This document shows positions 33,772 to 45,900 of a DNA stretch of 64,000 bases, piece after piece. The DNA comes from Brachypodium distachyon (taxonomy: Eukaryota; Streptophyta; Magnoliopsida; Poales; Poaceae). The notes under the pieces were generated by a model, which did no database searches, had not been told where the DNA came from, and worked only from the letters and a program-made list of their open reading frames with translations. Numbering within the stretch: the first letter of the stretch is position 1; each line of letters starts with the position of its first letter. Location of the stretch: assembly GCF_000005505.3 (NCBI RefSeq), contig NC_016131.3:56529355-56593354 (forward strand). Reading direction: 5' to 3'. A program made the translations under genes and the position numbers.

Positions 33772-34764
33772 CCGTCTTCCCTGATGACGGCGAAGCCATG
33801 CCCAAATCGGCCGCCATGGCCGGCGCCAAGCCCCGCAGGTAGCCCCTCCTCCCTCTCCCTTCCTCCTCTCTCCCCCCGCGCGTGTCGGCGGCCCCCATCT
33901 CCATGGTCGGCGGGCGGGCGGCTATGGCCGGCGAGCTCCGATCTTTGAGCCCGAAGCTTCCCTCTCCCTTGCGAGCTCTCTCTCCCTCCCGATCTATCTC
34001 GCCGGCCTCCAATTTCTCTCCGAAGTTCCCCAATTTCAAATTTTTGAGCTCCGGCCGTCGGCCAAAATGCGGCCTCCTCGTCGTCGCCCGGAGCTTCCCT
34101 CTCCCTTGCGAGCTCTCTCTCCCTCCCGATCTTTCTTGCCGGCCTCCAATTTCTCTCCGAATGTCTCTAATTTCAAATTTTTAGTTAGCCCCGGTTAATT
34201 AACACCTTAATCCCTTGTCAATGATTAGGCTAACTATTTTGCTTTGTGTTTTCTTGTGTATTGTGTTGTAGATCGAAGGACCGTTCTTGGATGTACGCCA
34301 CGGAAAGAATCAATGCTCGATGGATAACCGAATGGATGGTCTTTTTTGGAGTCGCGAAAGTTGATATGGAACGAAAAGGACTTGTGATGATGTGCTGTCC
34401 ATGTCGCAAATGTGGAAACACATGCATGATGAAGCCTGAAGATGTTCAGATGCACATGCTGGCATCGGGTTTTGTGGAAGGTTATTCACGCTGGACTTGT
34501 CACGGGGAGGATGCGGTTGATGTCGGTAGCGGTAGCGAAGATGATGATGTCCTACGGTATGATCTGGCGAATGATTCGGAGGAAGAGACAAGGGTCGATA
34601 AGGAGGCTAATGTGGAAGGCGAAGGAGCTCCACGTGGCAGGATTGCCGAAATGCTAGATGACCCGTACCTACGGGACCAGCTGGAGGACCCCGAAGATGA
34701 GGCAGAGTTTCCTCAGTTCAAAAAATTGTTAGAGGACGCAAACACACACTTGTATGATGTATAG
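33756..34764 (+). pseudogene. Truncated TNP2-type transposase (N-terminal domain only)
   Basis: Exon 1 (33756-33838) joins exon 2 (34272-34764) in phase 2 across a GT-AG intron, giving a start MDQLRPVF followed by the transposase-associated domain: SWMYATERINARWITEW, a zinc-finger-like CPCRKCGN motif, MHMLASGFVEGYSRWTCHGE, and an acidic tail. The frame ends at 34762-34764, right where element A2 continues into the TNP2 body. The whole catalytic part is missing. Full-length members of this family are several times longer. Confidence 0.85.
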
Positions 34765-34860
34765 ATGCACATCAGTAACGGGCGCGTGGGAAGGCAACCG
34801 CCACTGATGTGCTTGGGCATATAAAAGGAACGGCCGAAACCTTAGCCCGTTATTCCTCTT
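34765..34860 (+). promoter_or_regulatory. Internal promoter-like segment with subterminal repeats
   Basis: Immediately after the truncated TNP2 frame are 'catcagtaacggg' (about 34770) and 'ccgccactgatgtg', the same type of word as the element's terminal arrays. They are followed by TATAAAAG at 34820-34827 and a GC-rich leader. It could drive the second gene, or mark a junction where a terminal piece was joined during internal deletion. Confidence 0.5.
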
Positions 34861-35220
34861 GCGTGCGTGTCGCTTTCACAGCCGACCAGCCGTGGGCTCT
34901 TTCCTCCCCCGGGCGAAGCCCTGTCGGATCTCCGCACCGTCGACCTCCTCCTTCTCCTCCGCGCAATCGACTTCCTCCGCTGCCCCGAGCCCGACGCCGC
35001 CGAGCCGCGACGTCCCTGAGCCCGCACCATCGTCCTCCGCGCCGCCCGACCTCGCGCCAGCGTCTTCCTCCGCTGCCCCGAGCTTGACGCCGTCTTCCTC
35101 CGCGACGACCCGACCCCGCGCCGGCGTCTTCCTCCGCGATGACCCGACACCGTGCTGTCTTCCTCCGACCCCAGATGCGCTGGCTCCCCTCTGCCTCCTC
35201 TGTTAGGGTTAGGGTTAGGA

Positions 35221-35442
35221 TTTTAGGTGTTTATATTTGATATACATGCTGTTTATATATAATTAGTTGGAATTTGATATACATGATGTTTATATTTGTT
35301 TAATTGGGGTTAGGATTTAATTAGGTTTTTATTTTAGGTGTTTATATTTGATATACATGTCGTTTATATCAAATTAGCTGGAATTTGATATACATGATGT
35401 TTATATTTGTTTAATTGGGGTTAGGATTTAATTAGGTTTTGA
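35221..35442. repeat. Two tandem 111-bp units inside element A1
   Basis: Units start at 35221 and 35332 with 'ttttaggtgtttatatttga', and a third partial copy starts at 35443. Both full units contain 'gatatacatgatgtttat' and 'ggggttaggatttaattagg'. The identical period and few differences suggest recent duplication. The segment is AT-rich and lies between the two coding remnants. Confidence 0.9.
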
Positions 35443-36006
35443 TTTTAGGTGTTGCTATCAAATTATATTTGTTCAAGCGAACAATGAGACAAAACTCAAT
35501 CTACATGTTGAAAAACTTCAAATGTTTGGGTATAACAACTTTGGGCTGATGAAGAACAATCCGAAATTCAATTACTTTTCCAATACAATGGTGAAGGAAT
35601 TTGAGCTAGAATCACCAGCCTATACTACTACTTCGATTAGTGATACCTTACATGCATGCATGCTTAGCAGAATGAAACAAATGTTGTCCTTAGTGAAGGA
35701 ATTTTTGGCTTAAGCTTGCTGACCAGTTTGTTCCTAGTAGAAACCAGTGTTGTTTATATGCTATATACATGCTGTATATGAATTTTTGTTTTGGAAAGTG
35801 CTTCATTTATGTGAAATGTGGGCCCGACCATCGTGTCGGGTCATTGGAGAAGGGGCCGGCCATCGTGCCGAGGGGGTACATATGCGGGTGGGGTTTTATG
35901 TAGGTTTCGAGCTTCTAGTTGCAAAAATTTGCTAGTATTTTAGCATAGGTCATGCCAAAATTTTCGGCCGATATATATTTGATGGTTTTGATGGCATAGG
36001 TACGAA

Positions 36007-39000
36007 ATGGGCAAGAGTAGCCAGAAATCAGTTCTTGAAGACGTAGCTCCTGAGGAGGTACATCGTGTCGATGAAGAGTCTTCATCAGGAGAGCAAATTG
36101 CCAGCTCTGGCGGCGATCCTAGCTCTGGCGAAGGTCGCTCTCGTTCAGAAGAGCAAGACAACGAGCGACGGGTGGAAGAGAGTAACCCACAGCCAACTGC
36201 ATCTACGGCTAAGAAGTCAAGGAAGAAGACGTCGAGGGGGAGCCACAACTTGAAGGTGTTTTGCTACGTGGTCACCCGGCACTCTGATAGAGGCCGCCCG
36301 GAGTTGCCTGAGAGGGCATAGAAGGCCTTCGCAACCACCTGTGGAGCCGTTGCACGTAAATATTGCAAGATCACCAAGTGAATGGAGTGACATCTCCGAA
36401 GTCGTTAGAAACACGTGCATCGCGGACGTTGCAAGGAGGTTCCAAGTCACTGACGAGTGGCGCGAGCGATTCCTACGGTCCATCAACATAGCAGTGCAGA
36501 ATGGTCTTGCTAATTGGAAATGTACCGCTAGAAAGTGGATGGACAAACCCTATGAGATCATCAAGAAGAAATGGCCGTCGATAACTGATGAGGCCGAATG
36601 AGAAAAATTCAAGAAGGAAGCATGTGACCCTGCCTTCATTGCGAAGAGTGAACGTATGAAGGCGTTGCGCGCGAGGAAGCCCTTGAACCACAGGCTAGGG
36701 AGTGCAGGGAAAGAGGGGAAGAAGAAGGTCTGGCGCAAGCAGGACCGAATCCTCGAGGCGGCAGGCAGGGTGCCTCCAGTGCATAACATGCTGGAGGAGA
36801 AACATGCTAGAGAATATGCACGTCAGCACATGACACCAGAGGAGTGGGCGCGCAATGAGCCAATGCAGCCGCCTGTTAAAAATTTTACGGTAAGAGTTCA
36901 CGTGCATTAATTTGTTTTCGGCATTAATTATGACACTCATGATCCATATAGACTCACGTCCTGTCTTATATGATAGCAGGAAAATGCCCACAAATGGGAG
37001 GAGAGCAAGAGGTCAGAAACATCCGCCGACTCCGTGCAGAGCAAGAGGTGGGAGTCGGGTGTGACCGCCGGCTTGCAAAAGGCGGAGCACACGGGCCGTG
37101 TTCTAGGGGAAGGCGAAGGGGCCTGCTGGGATGATTATTTCCCGCTTGCTCTGAAGCGAAGCAGGATCTAGAAAAAGCTCCTCGCTTCTGCTGAAATAAT
37201 AGAACAAGTTAAGGCGGAGGCGCGAGAGCAGGCATTTATGGTGTGTCAAGAGGTGTCAAGAGAATATGCAATGCAAGCCGTCCATCATTTGGTGTCGGCA
37301 TTGGCCAAAGACCACCCCGCTCTTGACGCCATACTCGGGGGAGGAGTGGAAGGTTTGAGGAACCTCCTTCCTCCGCTTCCTCTGCGAAAGAGCACCCCGT
37401 TGAAGAGCAGCGTGGCCTCCGACATACGTATGGAAGACGATGACACATACACCCCAGGTTGCAGCCCGGCTCCTAGCATGGACAACCCCCCGCTAGCCAA
37501 CCGGACCCAAGCGAGGACATCCGGGATAACGATCCGGGTCCGAGCGACAATATCCTTTTAAGCATACTTTTCAAACACTTTTTCACTCCTTACCTTCATG
37601 AATAAAGATCTTACACACATATGCCTTCTTGTTACGCGCAGGCACCGGTGAAGTGTCGTATCCACGTAGACAAGCCTGGAAAGCCTGTAGGCGCCATTGG
37701 CCGCCTGATGCCCAGAAAATCACCGCCATTGGTGCACGTTATTCTTATGAACGACACACAAGTGAGTGTGATGGTGGACTCCATCGTCGAGGAGCATCGT
37801 GATTATGCTATCCCGCTACCTCCGGAGGAAGGCGTGGATATCCTAGGCAGTTGTCCAAACCACCGCATTATGTGGCCTAGGAGCTTGGTATCTCTCTACA
37901 ACCAGCGCCGGCCCTCTATGACTCCATCTCCCTCCGCCCACAAAGGTACTTCTCAATCGCCGCTCGGCCTTTCCCCTAAGATACTTCCTCCTGTCGATGC
38001 CGGCGGAGATGAAGAGCGGGCAATGTCGATGCCTCCAAAGCTCAAAGATAGCCAGACCACAGGGTCGGTACAGGCTGGAAGCGTCCCTCCTACCTTCTCT
38101 CTCTTGGGTGCCGCTGAGTCCATGAGTGGCCGCAAGATCGATGACAAGTACAAGGCAGAGGAGCAAAATGCATGGGACAATAAGAGGAGGCATAAAAAGA
38201 GGGGGCGTGGCGGCAAGACCATCAAGGACTCCTCCAATGTCAATCAAGATGAGATGCACTATGTGCCTGACATAATTGGAGTCTGGGAAGACAATAGACC
38301 TGACATTCTCATGAAGAACCCCCGTCAAGGCCAGAGATTCGAAGACGGATCCTATTTCGTGGATAGGGAGTTCGACCGGGTGCTTATTTACTATCCTGGA
38401 AGACCGATGCTCACCGAAGATTCCCTGCGTGCCGTGTCCAGAGAGATGCAAGAGCTTCATCAGTCTACATGCAAGCATCAGCTGGTTCTTAACAGCATGC
38501 CCAACAGATCAATGTTAGAATCCCAAAAGACTATGGCTTCTTTGACCAAGAAACCGGGAACATTCAGGAACGTCCTATCACCTTTCGTGTGGAGTTCAAC
38601 GAACTATTCCACCTCTTCAACCGCCAGAAGCTTGATATCAACCTCTTAAGGCTGTGGTCTGCCTACCAAATAAGAGAACTGCGGCGATTGGAGGTTACAA
38701 AAGTAGCCATTCTAGACCCCGCGATGTTCAACTACGGTGACATCGGTCTTAAGCCTGAAAAGGATGCCTCAAGAACAATGGCATCTAAATACTTGGTGGC
38801 ATGTCTCGAGAAATACGCGGACCACGACTTCATCCTCTTCTTCCTTAATTTGGAGTAAGTTGAATTTTATATATGGAACCGTTTGTTTTTTGTAAATCAG
38901 TCTTTCTTATACACCCTTAGATACTAAAGTTTGTTTCTTTTGAAAACAGAGAATATTGGGTGACACTACTCATTTGTTTGCCTTGGTCCGCGGTGTACTA

Positions 39001-39430
39001 CTTCGATTGACGACTTCCGAAGAAGGGTGTTCGAGGTCGGTATTGGAAACCCATCAAATCACTCATTAACATTGCCTAGAAAGTTGCGATCAAGGGAAAA
39101 GTAGCTGGTAAAGACTATAAAGACGAGACTCACCACAACCACAGGTTTCCTTGCCAGCAACAGCCGTCCGGCAGTGTGTTCTATGGCTACTACTGCTGTC
39201 ACATCCTTATGGAAAATGCCAGCATGTTCAAGTCTGAGTGGAAGGGGTCAATCGCGGCGATGGAAGAGTACTGGCTGCCCCGAATGACAATGGCACACCA
39301 ACCTAAATGGGTCGTGTATAACATTCAAAGGGAGTTCGCCCATATCATCAACAATGAGGTCATCAAGCCTAGTGGGGACTTTTACGAACGCGTGGAACAA
39401 GTGGTGACTAGGATTCACCCACAACAATAG
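36007..39430 (+). pseudogene. TNPA-like protein fused to Ulp1-type cysteine protease domain, broken
   Basis: In order: an acidic/Ser-rich N-terminus (36007-36321); a region with SEWSDISEVV and RRFQVTDEWRERF (36341-36910); a coiled, charged segment (36963-37560); a part with CRIHVDKPGKPVGA (37640 on); and a C-terminal Ulp1/C48 peptidase-like domain (38650-39430) including YWVTLLICLPWSAVYYFD and GSVFYGYYCCHIL. CACTA elements with an Ulp1-like domain are known from grasses. In-frame stops occur at 36319, 36599, 37169 and 39077, with at least two frameshifts. The position of the catalytic His is Tyr (38954-38956) and that of the catalytic Cys is Tyr (39182-39184), so the protease would be dead even if read through. 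Confidence 0.82.
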
Positions 39431-39947
39431 CTTCAAACTTGATTTTGCTATGAAATTTTGACACTTTGTAATCAATGTCGTGAAGTGAGATACATTTAGA
39501 TTCTTTATATGTTTTAAATGATGCGGCTTTATATACATTTGTATGCTTTAAATGATGTGGCTGTGTATTTTTCTGTGCCGTGCTGTGCTGTATATTCAAA
39601 TATATATTTTTCTGTGTATTTTCTATGGTTTTAATTATTTTTTTAATTACTGAAAATGTATCAGTGTCAGTCGCTCGCCCGACACTGATGTGGAAAAGCG
39701 ACCGTTACTGATGTACATATCATCAGTGACGGGCGCGGAAACGTGACCGTCACTGATGATGGTCTTCATCAGTAACGGTCGGGTTGGGCCGCCCGGCACT
39801 CATGATGGTACATCAATAACGGTCGCTAGGTACATCAGTAACGGTCTGATGATACCCATCATCAGTAATCGGAAGTTACTAACGGCGGCCCCGACCGTTA
39901 TTGATGTTGTTTTTCGACCGTTACTGATAAGCTTTTCTGTATTAGTG

Positions 39948-42602
39948 GTCTTGGGCCTGCTTTATCTCACGTGGACCACGGTGCCGCTGTGTATGAGTGA
40001 GACTGAGGTTTAGGGATTTTCTAGGCCTGTGTGAGAAGGTTTTCTTCTTTCAACGATGCTCAGATTTTTTCCCATGCAGGCCTAGGTTTTTCAATATTAT
40101 AATAGTCGTATGATCAAGATTTTTTTTAATCTCATTATACTAATACAAATCTCAATATTAGGTTTCATGCATATATTTGACTCAAAAATAATTATTCCTC
40201 CGTCGTCCGTCTTCTAAAAAATAGCAAAACCGAGTTTTTAACTATATTCCATTAATTCGACTTGCTCGAAATCTTTGAACGATCAAACTATGTCTAGAGA
40301 AGTACTCGAGTATGCTTGCACTTTCTAATTAGTCGATCGGTACTCCTATGTAGCCCTTTTTTGCTAAGTACAGTCGTAAAGATAGCACATTCGTGAATGG
40401 GCTCTACACACCATAGACAAATTAATAATGAATGGATGGACGGATGGATGGGGCCTAGCTGAGCTACAAGTCGATGAAGACGGCCGGCCGGCAGTCGTGT
40501 TAAGGTCACGTACAAGGCACTCGATCTACGACGTCTTCGTACGTACGTACGTTTATGTACTCTGTACTCAGCCGAGCTGATAGCTAGAGCTGCAATTAAT
40601 AATTAATACAAATCGGCAGCTTTTGGGGGGTCTTTTCGATGGATGGATGCGGTGAAGCAACCCAACCATGCAGAAGAAAAACATCCATTCGTTCGTTCCG
40701 TTTTGTCAGCGTTCTGGACATCTGCATGCATTGGTTTGTTCATGGATCGATGGAACGGCACGCATGTCATGTAATTTCAGCTCTAGCTCTAGCCGTTTGA
40801 CCAGCCCGTGCCTCGAGGAAACTGCTCGAGTCGATCTGCATTTCTGTGGATGGCTTTCTGCGGACTAAAAAAAATGTTATAATAAAACGGCTTATTACAA
40901 GAGTACTAAACTATGTCCTCGTTCCAATCAATATATTAATTGTCGAAATATTACATGTATCTAAACGTTTTTTAGACATAAATACATTTATATTTGATAA
41001 ATTGAGACAATAATACAATAACGGAGGGAGCACTCTTTTTTGAAGAAAAAACAATGTACATAAGGTCACGACAATGGGCAGAGGTTTACATTTTGAATTT
41101 TGCATGTCAATGATGAGCCCCATTTAAATTCAAACGAGAACGGGGACGGATGGGTGCTAGGGTTCCAAAAAGGACAGCGTAGGTTGGGATTACTTTAAGT
41201 CCCATCCGTCTGCTCGATGCGATTCTCGTTTTGACCATTATCCCCTGGACACTTACATAACACATCACCTGTGTGCCTGTGTGCATCCATCCATCCACAT
41301 GACCGACTTGTCTAGTCGTCGTCCGTCCCTGCGTACACGCACGCCGTATGTCCGTATCAAATACAAATGCATATATTCAGCAGATTTGTTTGAGCAGGCG
41401 AATATTCTGTCGTGTCCAAGTATATCCACACACTAAAATACATTTAGATAAATGCATATCTAGATAAAGCTGTGACAAACAGTTTGAACGGTAAAAACAA
41501 AACTAGGAGGAGTCCGACTGCAAGTTTAAGATAAAACGATGGAGCAAGCGGCAAGCCAGAGCATGCATGGCAGCAGGGAACACTGACGGGTGCATGGTGA
41601 AAGAAGGAAGAAGTGATTGACTTGTTGTACATGCATGGATGCATGAGGAGAGTCTGACGGACCAATGCCGGCCGGTCGATGATTCCTAGCTAGGAATAGG
41701 TATATATAGCTGATCGAGCTTGCATGGCGCACGGCATGTCCAGCTTTTTGGCGACTGCACAGCTTTTGTGCAGCAGCACGAGACGGAGAGTGGCAAAGTT
41801 AAGGAAGCAGACCACACATGCAGGTAGCCAGCCAGAGATCGAGACGATCGATTCCCCTCTTGGCCTGAAACAAGCAATGTGCCAAAGCCTCGAAACAGAA
41901 ACCACGTATTGGCGTCCAAATTAGTCTTCTGCCGTGCTGGTTAACTAGCTGAGGTCCAGATGGTCAGATGGTCGTTTCTTTTTTTCTGAAGGTAAAAGAC
42001 TGTAGGCAAATGCCTACAGCCATATATTAAAAATAAAAGCTCAAACTGTACTAGAAACCAAAATACAGAGCTATCTTAAAATTCAAAAGCCAAGCGTATA
42101 CTTAAGATTCATAATGCAATATTGCCAATGCGTATCAGGAATTGAGGCTTATCTGCACAGACCTAGGGAGAGAAAGAGATGATGCAATGCATAGGTTAAC
42201 CCAAGCTAGCTACAGTTGGTGAACAGTAGGGGCTACTAAAACTAAAAGCCTAGGGCAATACTAGCACACGGTGGATAGATGCACATGCACTGCTACTACT
42301 GGCACTGTTGGCTAGCGCCTGCCCACCTTTCCCCTCCGATCGGACACGACCTGCAGTACGACACGCATATGTACATACTGTGCGTACATTTTTTTTTCCT
42401 TTTGAAAGAACACTGTACGTGCATCACTCAGTACATGCATCAGCCTGCATGCATGCGTTGGGACTTGCAGGGAGCTCGTTGCATGCTCATGCAAGGATTT
42501 GGGTGAGCAAGAAACAGCACTGTTGCAATGTACTTGTAGCTCATACTGTGTAGCACATCAGTTCATGCATGTTCATAATCCTTGGTTCAAAACGTTGTTA
42601 GT
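39948..42602. other. Intergenic; one MITE, no gene seen
   Basis: A MITE lies at about 40917-41031 (left 'cctcgttccaatcaatata', right 'tacaataacggagggag', interior 'tacatgtatctaaacg'). 'gtacgtacgtacgt' occurs near 40540. Otherwise no exon with support. Confidence 0.45.
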
Positions 42603-42603
42603 G

Positions 42604-42717
42604 TACTCACTCAGTTCATATTAACTGACTCAAATTTATCCAGATATAAATATATTTATACGCAAAAAACGTTTAGATACATGTAATATTGCGTCACTTA
42701 ATATGGGACGGAGTGAC
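42604..42717. mobile_element. MITE, about 114 bp
   Basis: The left 'actcactcagttcatattaa' pairs with the right 'ttaatatgggacggagtga'. The internal 'acgtttagatacatgtaata' word recurs in other MITEs here. It is a near-complete Stowaway-like copy. Confidence 0.75.
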
Positions 42718-42785
42718 TATATTCGATCTGCATTCTGGCACAATGTTATGGAGCCAGCCTGCCGACGGCAGTGGGGTTTAGCAAG

Positions 42786-42957
42786 TGTTAGAGATATAAT
42801 ATGGTTTAGATTAGAGATAAGATAGAATCGGTTTAAAGGAATTACTTGTCTTGTACTCCAAGTATATCCCTCATTGTACCTCTATATATACCACATATGA
42901 GGGTTAGATCAATACAACATGGAATACAATTTAGGGTTCCAATTCCATATGTCCACA
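42786..42957. mobile_element. Solo LTR, 172 bp, with perfect 5-bp TSD
   Basis: Starts TGTTAGAGATATAATATGG and ends CCATATGTCCACA, so it has the TG...CA ends of an LTR. It is flanked by a perfect 5-bp repeat GCAAG (42781-42785 and 42958-42962). The middle contains 'tctatatatacc' (TATA-like) and 'gatcaatacaaca', typical of short Copia-like or TRIM LTRs. Internal retroelement sequence is absent, so it is the product of recombination between two LTRs. Confidence 0.88.
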
Positions 42958-42962
42958 GCAAG

Positions 42963-45900
42963 CCAGCCGTTGAGTTCAGCTGACTGTCAGCTTGCGAGTA
43001 CCACCTCCACTTGAGTAAATCTCTACCATAAATCTGAGCATGTGCCCCACGCATGTATGTATGAATGTGTACAATGTCATCTTCATTTGTAGGTGTTTGA
43101 GAAAAAATTAGGTTACCGAGCATAAAAAGGTTAGAGATGGTTAGAAAGAAGTATGCCCATTTCGCCGTTGCCGAACCGTGTCTTTTTCTTAAGTGAACTA
43201 TATGACATGCATAGATCAGCCCTAATCGCTTTATTATAAAACGAAAGAATCTAATATAACAAGTACAACGATAATATCGCAAAAGAAAAAATCATGACAA
43301 GGAAAAAACAAAAACCATCCAAGTCTTCCATCTGTCCGAGCCCACACCTTGATACTATGCTCTAGACGTAATTGAACGAAGGGCAGCACGCAAACGAGGC
43401 CGCAGCCACAAGTCCTCTGCATAGCGAACATAGTCAAATAGTCATGTCCTACAAAAACAAACTACAACACCGATATGCCATTGATTTAGTTAATTAAGGG
43501 CGACACACAAAACGTACCAAACCACCGTACCCCTTGTGCCATTGGCGCAGCCAAAAGGCCACATGTCAATACCATGTGGTCGAGAATACAACATGAAACC
43601 TATGTGCCAATGTAGAAGACAAAATGTGCGTTTATACAATTTTTAACAAACAAATGGAAAACAAAAACTAGCTACTGCTGTAATATACTCAGTATGGTGC
43701 CGCTTCATCGAGCTGGTTATTACCAGAACCACTTGACTGGTGCCGTGCATCTTTAATCATATCAAGGTTGCGTTCAACTAGGGATAATCAGGGCCCCCCA
43801 TGTACTATACACCAATTTAGCGACATGTTACTCTTGTTCACCGATAATTTTAGTGATCATGGCGTCTAAACAAATAAAACTGATCGAGGTCTGCAAGAAA
43901 AAAAAAACATCGAATAAAATTGTAGAAGCTAGCCAGAGAACAAGATATCTGAAACGTGACATGCCCTTAGGTGATATTAATTGGAAACATGGTGTTTGCT
44001 CAAAATATATATACACTTTTGTCTGTCGAATTTTATACGTATGGCACAGATATGCTTGTATTTTTCATAAAATAATAATATAAAGGTACTAATTTTGGCT
44101 GCCAACACAAATATATTAACTTCAACCCTTCGTCGTTCTTTAAAAAATCGTGTAATGTCAAAGGTACAGTAACTGAAAGATAATTTGTCGTTGCATAGAA
44201 TATGGAGACAGGTCGTTGTTTGTCAGTGATAACCCAGATTAATTAACAACTGATAATGGAGGTGTGTCGGTAGCTCCATGGTCGATCCAGTCAGAAGCAA
44301 TCACGGGTACAGGCTTAATTAATTAATTAATCTGCCAAATGGGGTCCTAATTAATCGATCGACCACAAGTTTCTGGATGGAACAGGACTGAGGATGCCGA
44401 CACGTACGGATATGATGTAGGAGTAGTTAAATTAACCAGAGGTAGCTTGGATTAGGCCTTGCTGTTCAAGATCTAGCTCGTACGGACGAATATATAAGGT
44501 CTGTGCAATACAATATATATAATTAGCAGCGATTTGATTAACGCACAGGAGTTCGGAGCTAGCACGATCGAGCAAGAACGTGTCAGCACATGAGTACGAT
44601 ACGTCTGGGTTCGGATCATCGAGATTTAAAGCGAATCTTGCATGACAAATCCCTGGCATGTTAGGTGAACAGATCAGTGAATATGCTAATGGAATTTATC
44701 AAGTATAGTATCATCCACGTTACCTTGGGTTATTGGACCTAATGCAACTAATAGTACGGTTATACAGAGGTTTTCGGCGTGGATGGCATCCACTTTTTAA
44801 GAGTCAGTTTAGGGTTTAGTTAAACTTTTATAATTCCATTTTTGCACCCGGTTCAAGGCAATGTGGAAATTTTAAATCCTTATTTTGTTTAAAGTGAAAT
44901 GAACTTACTATTTAAGTTTTGTGTAGATAGACTCCCGATGGAAATTGGTACCCCCCACCCCAAAGAGAAACATCTATGGTTGCACAAATATATCGCCGAG
45001 TAAAACAACGGCCTAAGTTCGCTCTAGGGCGACTTAAGAGGCGCACCCAATACTCGGCACTAACCTCTAACCTCTGTTGTCCTAAACAGGTTCTGTGCTG
45101 GTGGCGATCCAAGCCGCCTTCGCTGGCAGCCTCTCAGATGTATCTCGTTCCATCGCTAGTGTTGGTGCGCTGTCAGGAAAAGCCCGTCCGTGCGGTTGCG
45201 GTTGTGGTGGGTCCCTCGTCTCAAGATGATTTCTATGGAGTTCCCAAGCGCAGGTAGGCATGCACTGTGCGTCGGGGCGACTCTATTGTATCCCTGGTGC
45301 ATGGCTTTGTTGCTCGAGCTCCGTCGTGAGAGATCGGTGTGGCGACGGTTGCTGACTTGTCATGGGATCGGGGATCCGGGTTAGAGACACGTGTTGTGCT
45401 TGGTCGGAGCAGTGACGGCCGTGCGGTTGAAGCATGCATCGCGTGAGAGCAGTGCGCGATATCTTCCGTCGACCGGGTTCGGCACGGGGATGGCCAGATG
45501 GCCATACTGACGTGGTTTGGAGAACTTCAAACGAGCCCGATTCTTGATTTGGCACATTCGCGAGGAATTCAGTGGAACACACAGAGATGATGACTAGGAC
45601 ACAGCTTGATGTCTAGGAGTACTCTGTCAGATGCAAGGCTCCGCCATTGCTGTCTATGTATTGATGATTTGGTCCCGAATGTTTTGGATCAGCCTCGATA
45701 AAATTACATCCATGTGTATTAATTAGTTCGCGGTTATTTTTCAGATTGCTTTTGAAAAATAAAAGCGGTTGCACGACAGATGAGTAAAAACTTGTTGCGA
45801 CGTGCCATGTGTGCATGCCGACATAGTTATGTTTGGAGTATGGTGAATCAACAAAAAAAAAGTTAAAGCTCAAAACCGTCCTTTTCACCGTTTCTAAATT

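Larger units (their letters stand above)
33271..39947 (+). mobile_element. CACTA (En/Spm) element A1, 6.7 kb, defective
   Basis: Starts cactactacaaaacggtc and ends with the complement of cactaatacagaaaagc. A perfect 3-bp target duplication GTC (33268-33270 and 39948-39950) confirms both ends. Subterminal regions (33290-33710 and 39655-39930) carry arrays of 'atcagtaacggtcg', 'ccgttactgatg' and related words in both orientations. Inside are a truncated TNP2 gene (33756-34764), a second promoter-like segment near 34820, a 111-bp tandem repeat, and a broken TNPA-like/Ulp1 gene (about 36007-39430). The TNP2 transposase core is absent, so the element cannot move alone. Confidence 0.95.

Noticed and set aside
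35205..35222. Telomere-like gttagggttagggttagg
   Set aside because: Only about three units, not the plant TTTAGGG repeat, and inside a CACTA element. It is ordinary short repeat sequence.
37843..38478. 211-codon minus-strand frame
   Set aside because: Antisense shadow of the TNPA-like/Ulp1 gene in element A1.
44976..45582. Several overlapping open frames on both strands
   Set aside because: No domain, no consistent splice structure and no codon-bias difference between strands that I could see. Possibly degraded transposon cargo.
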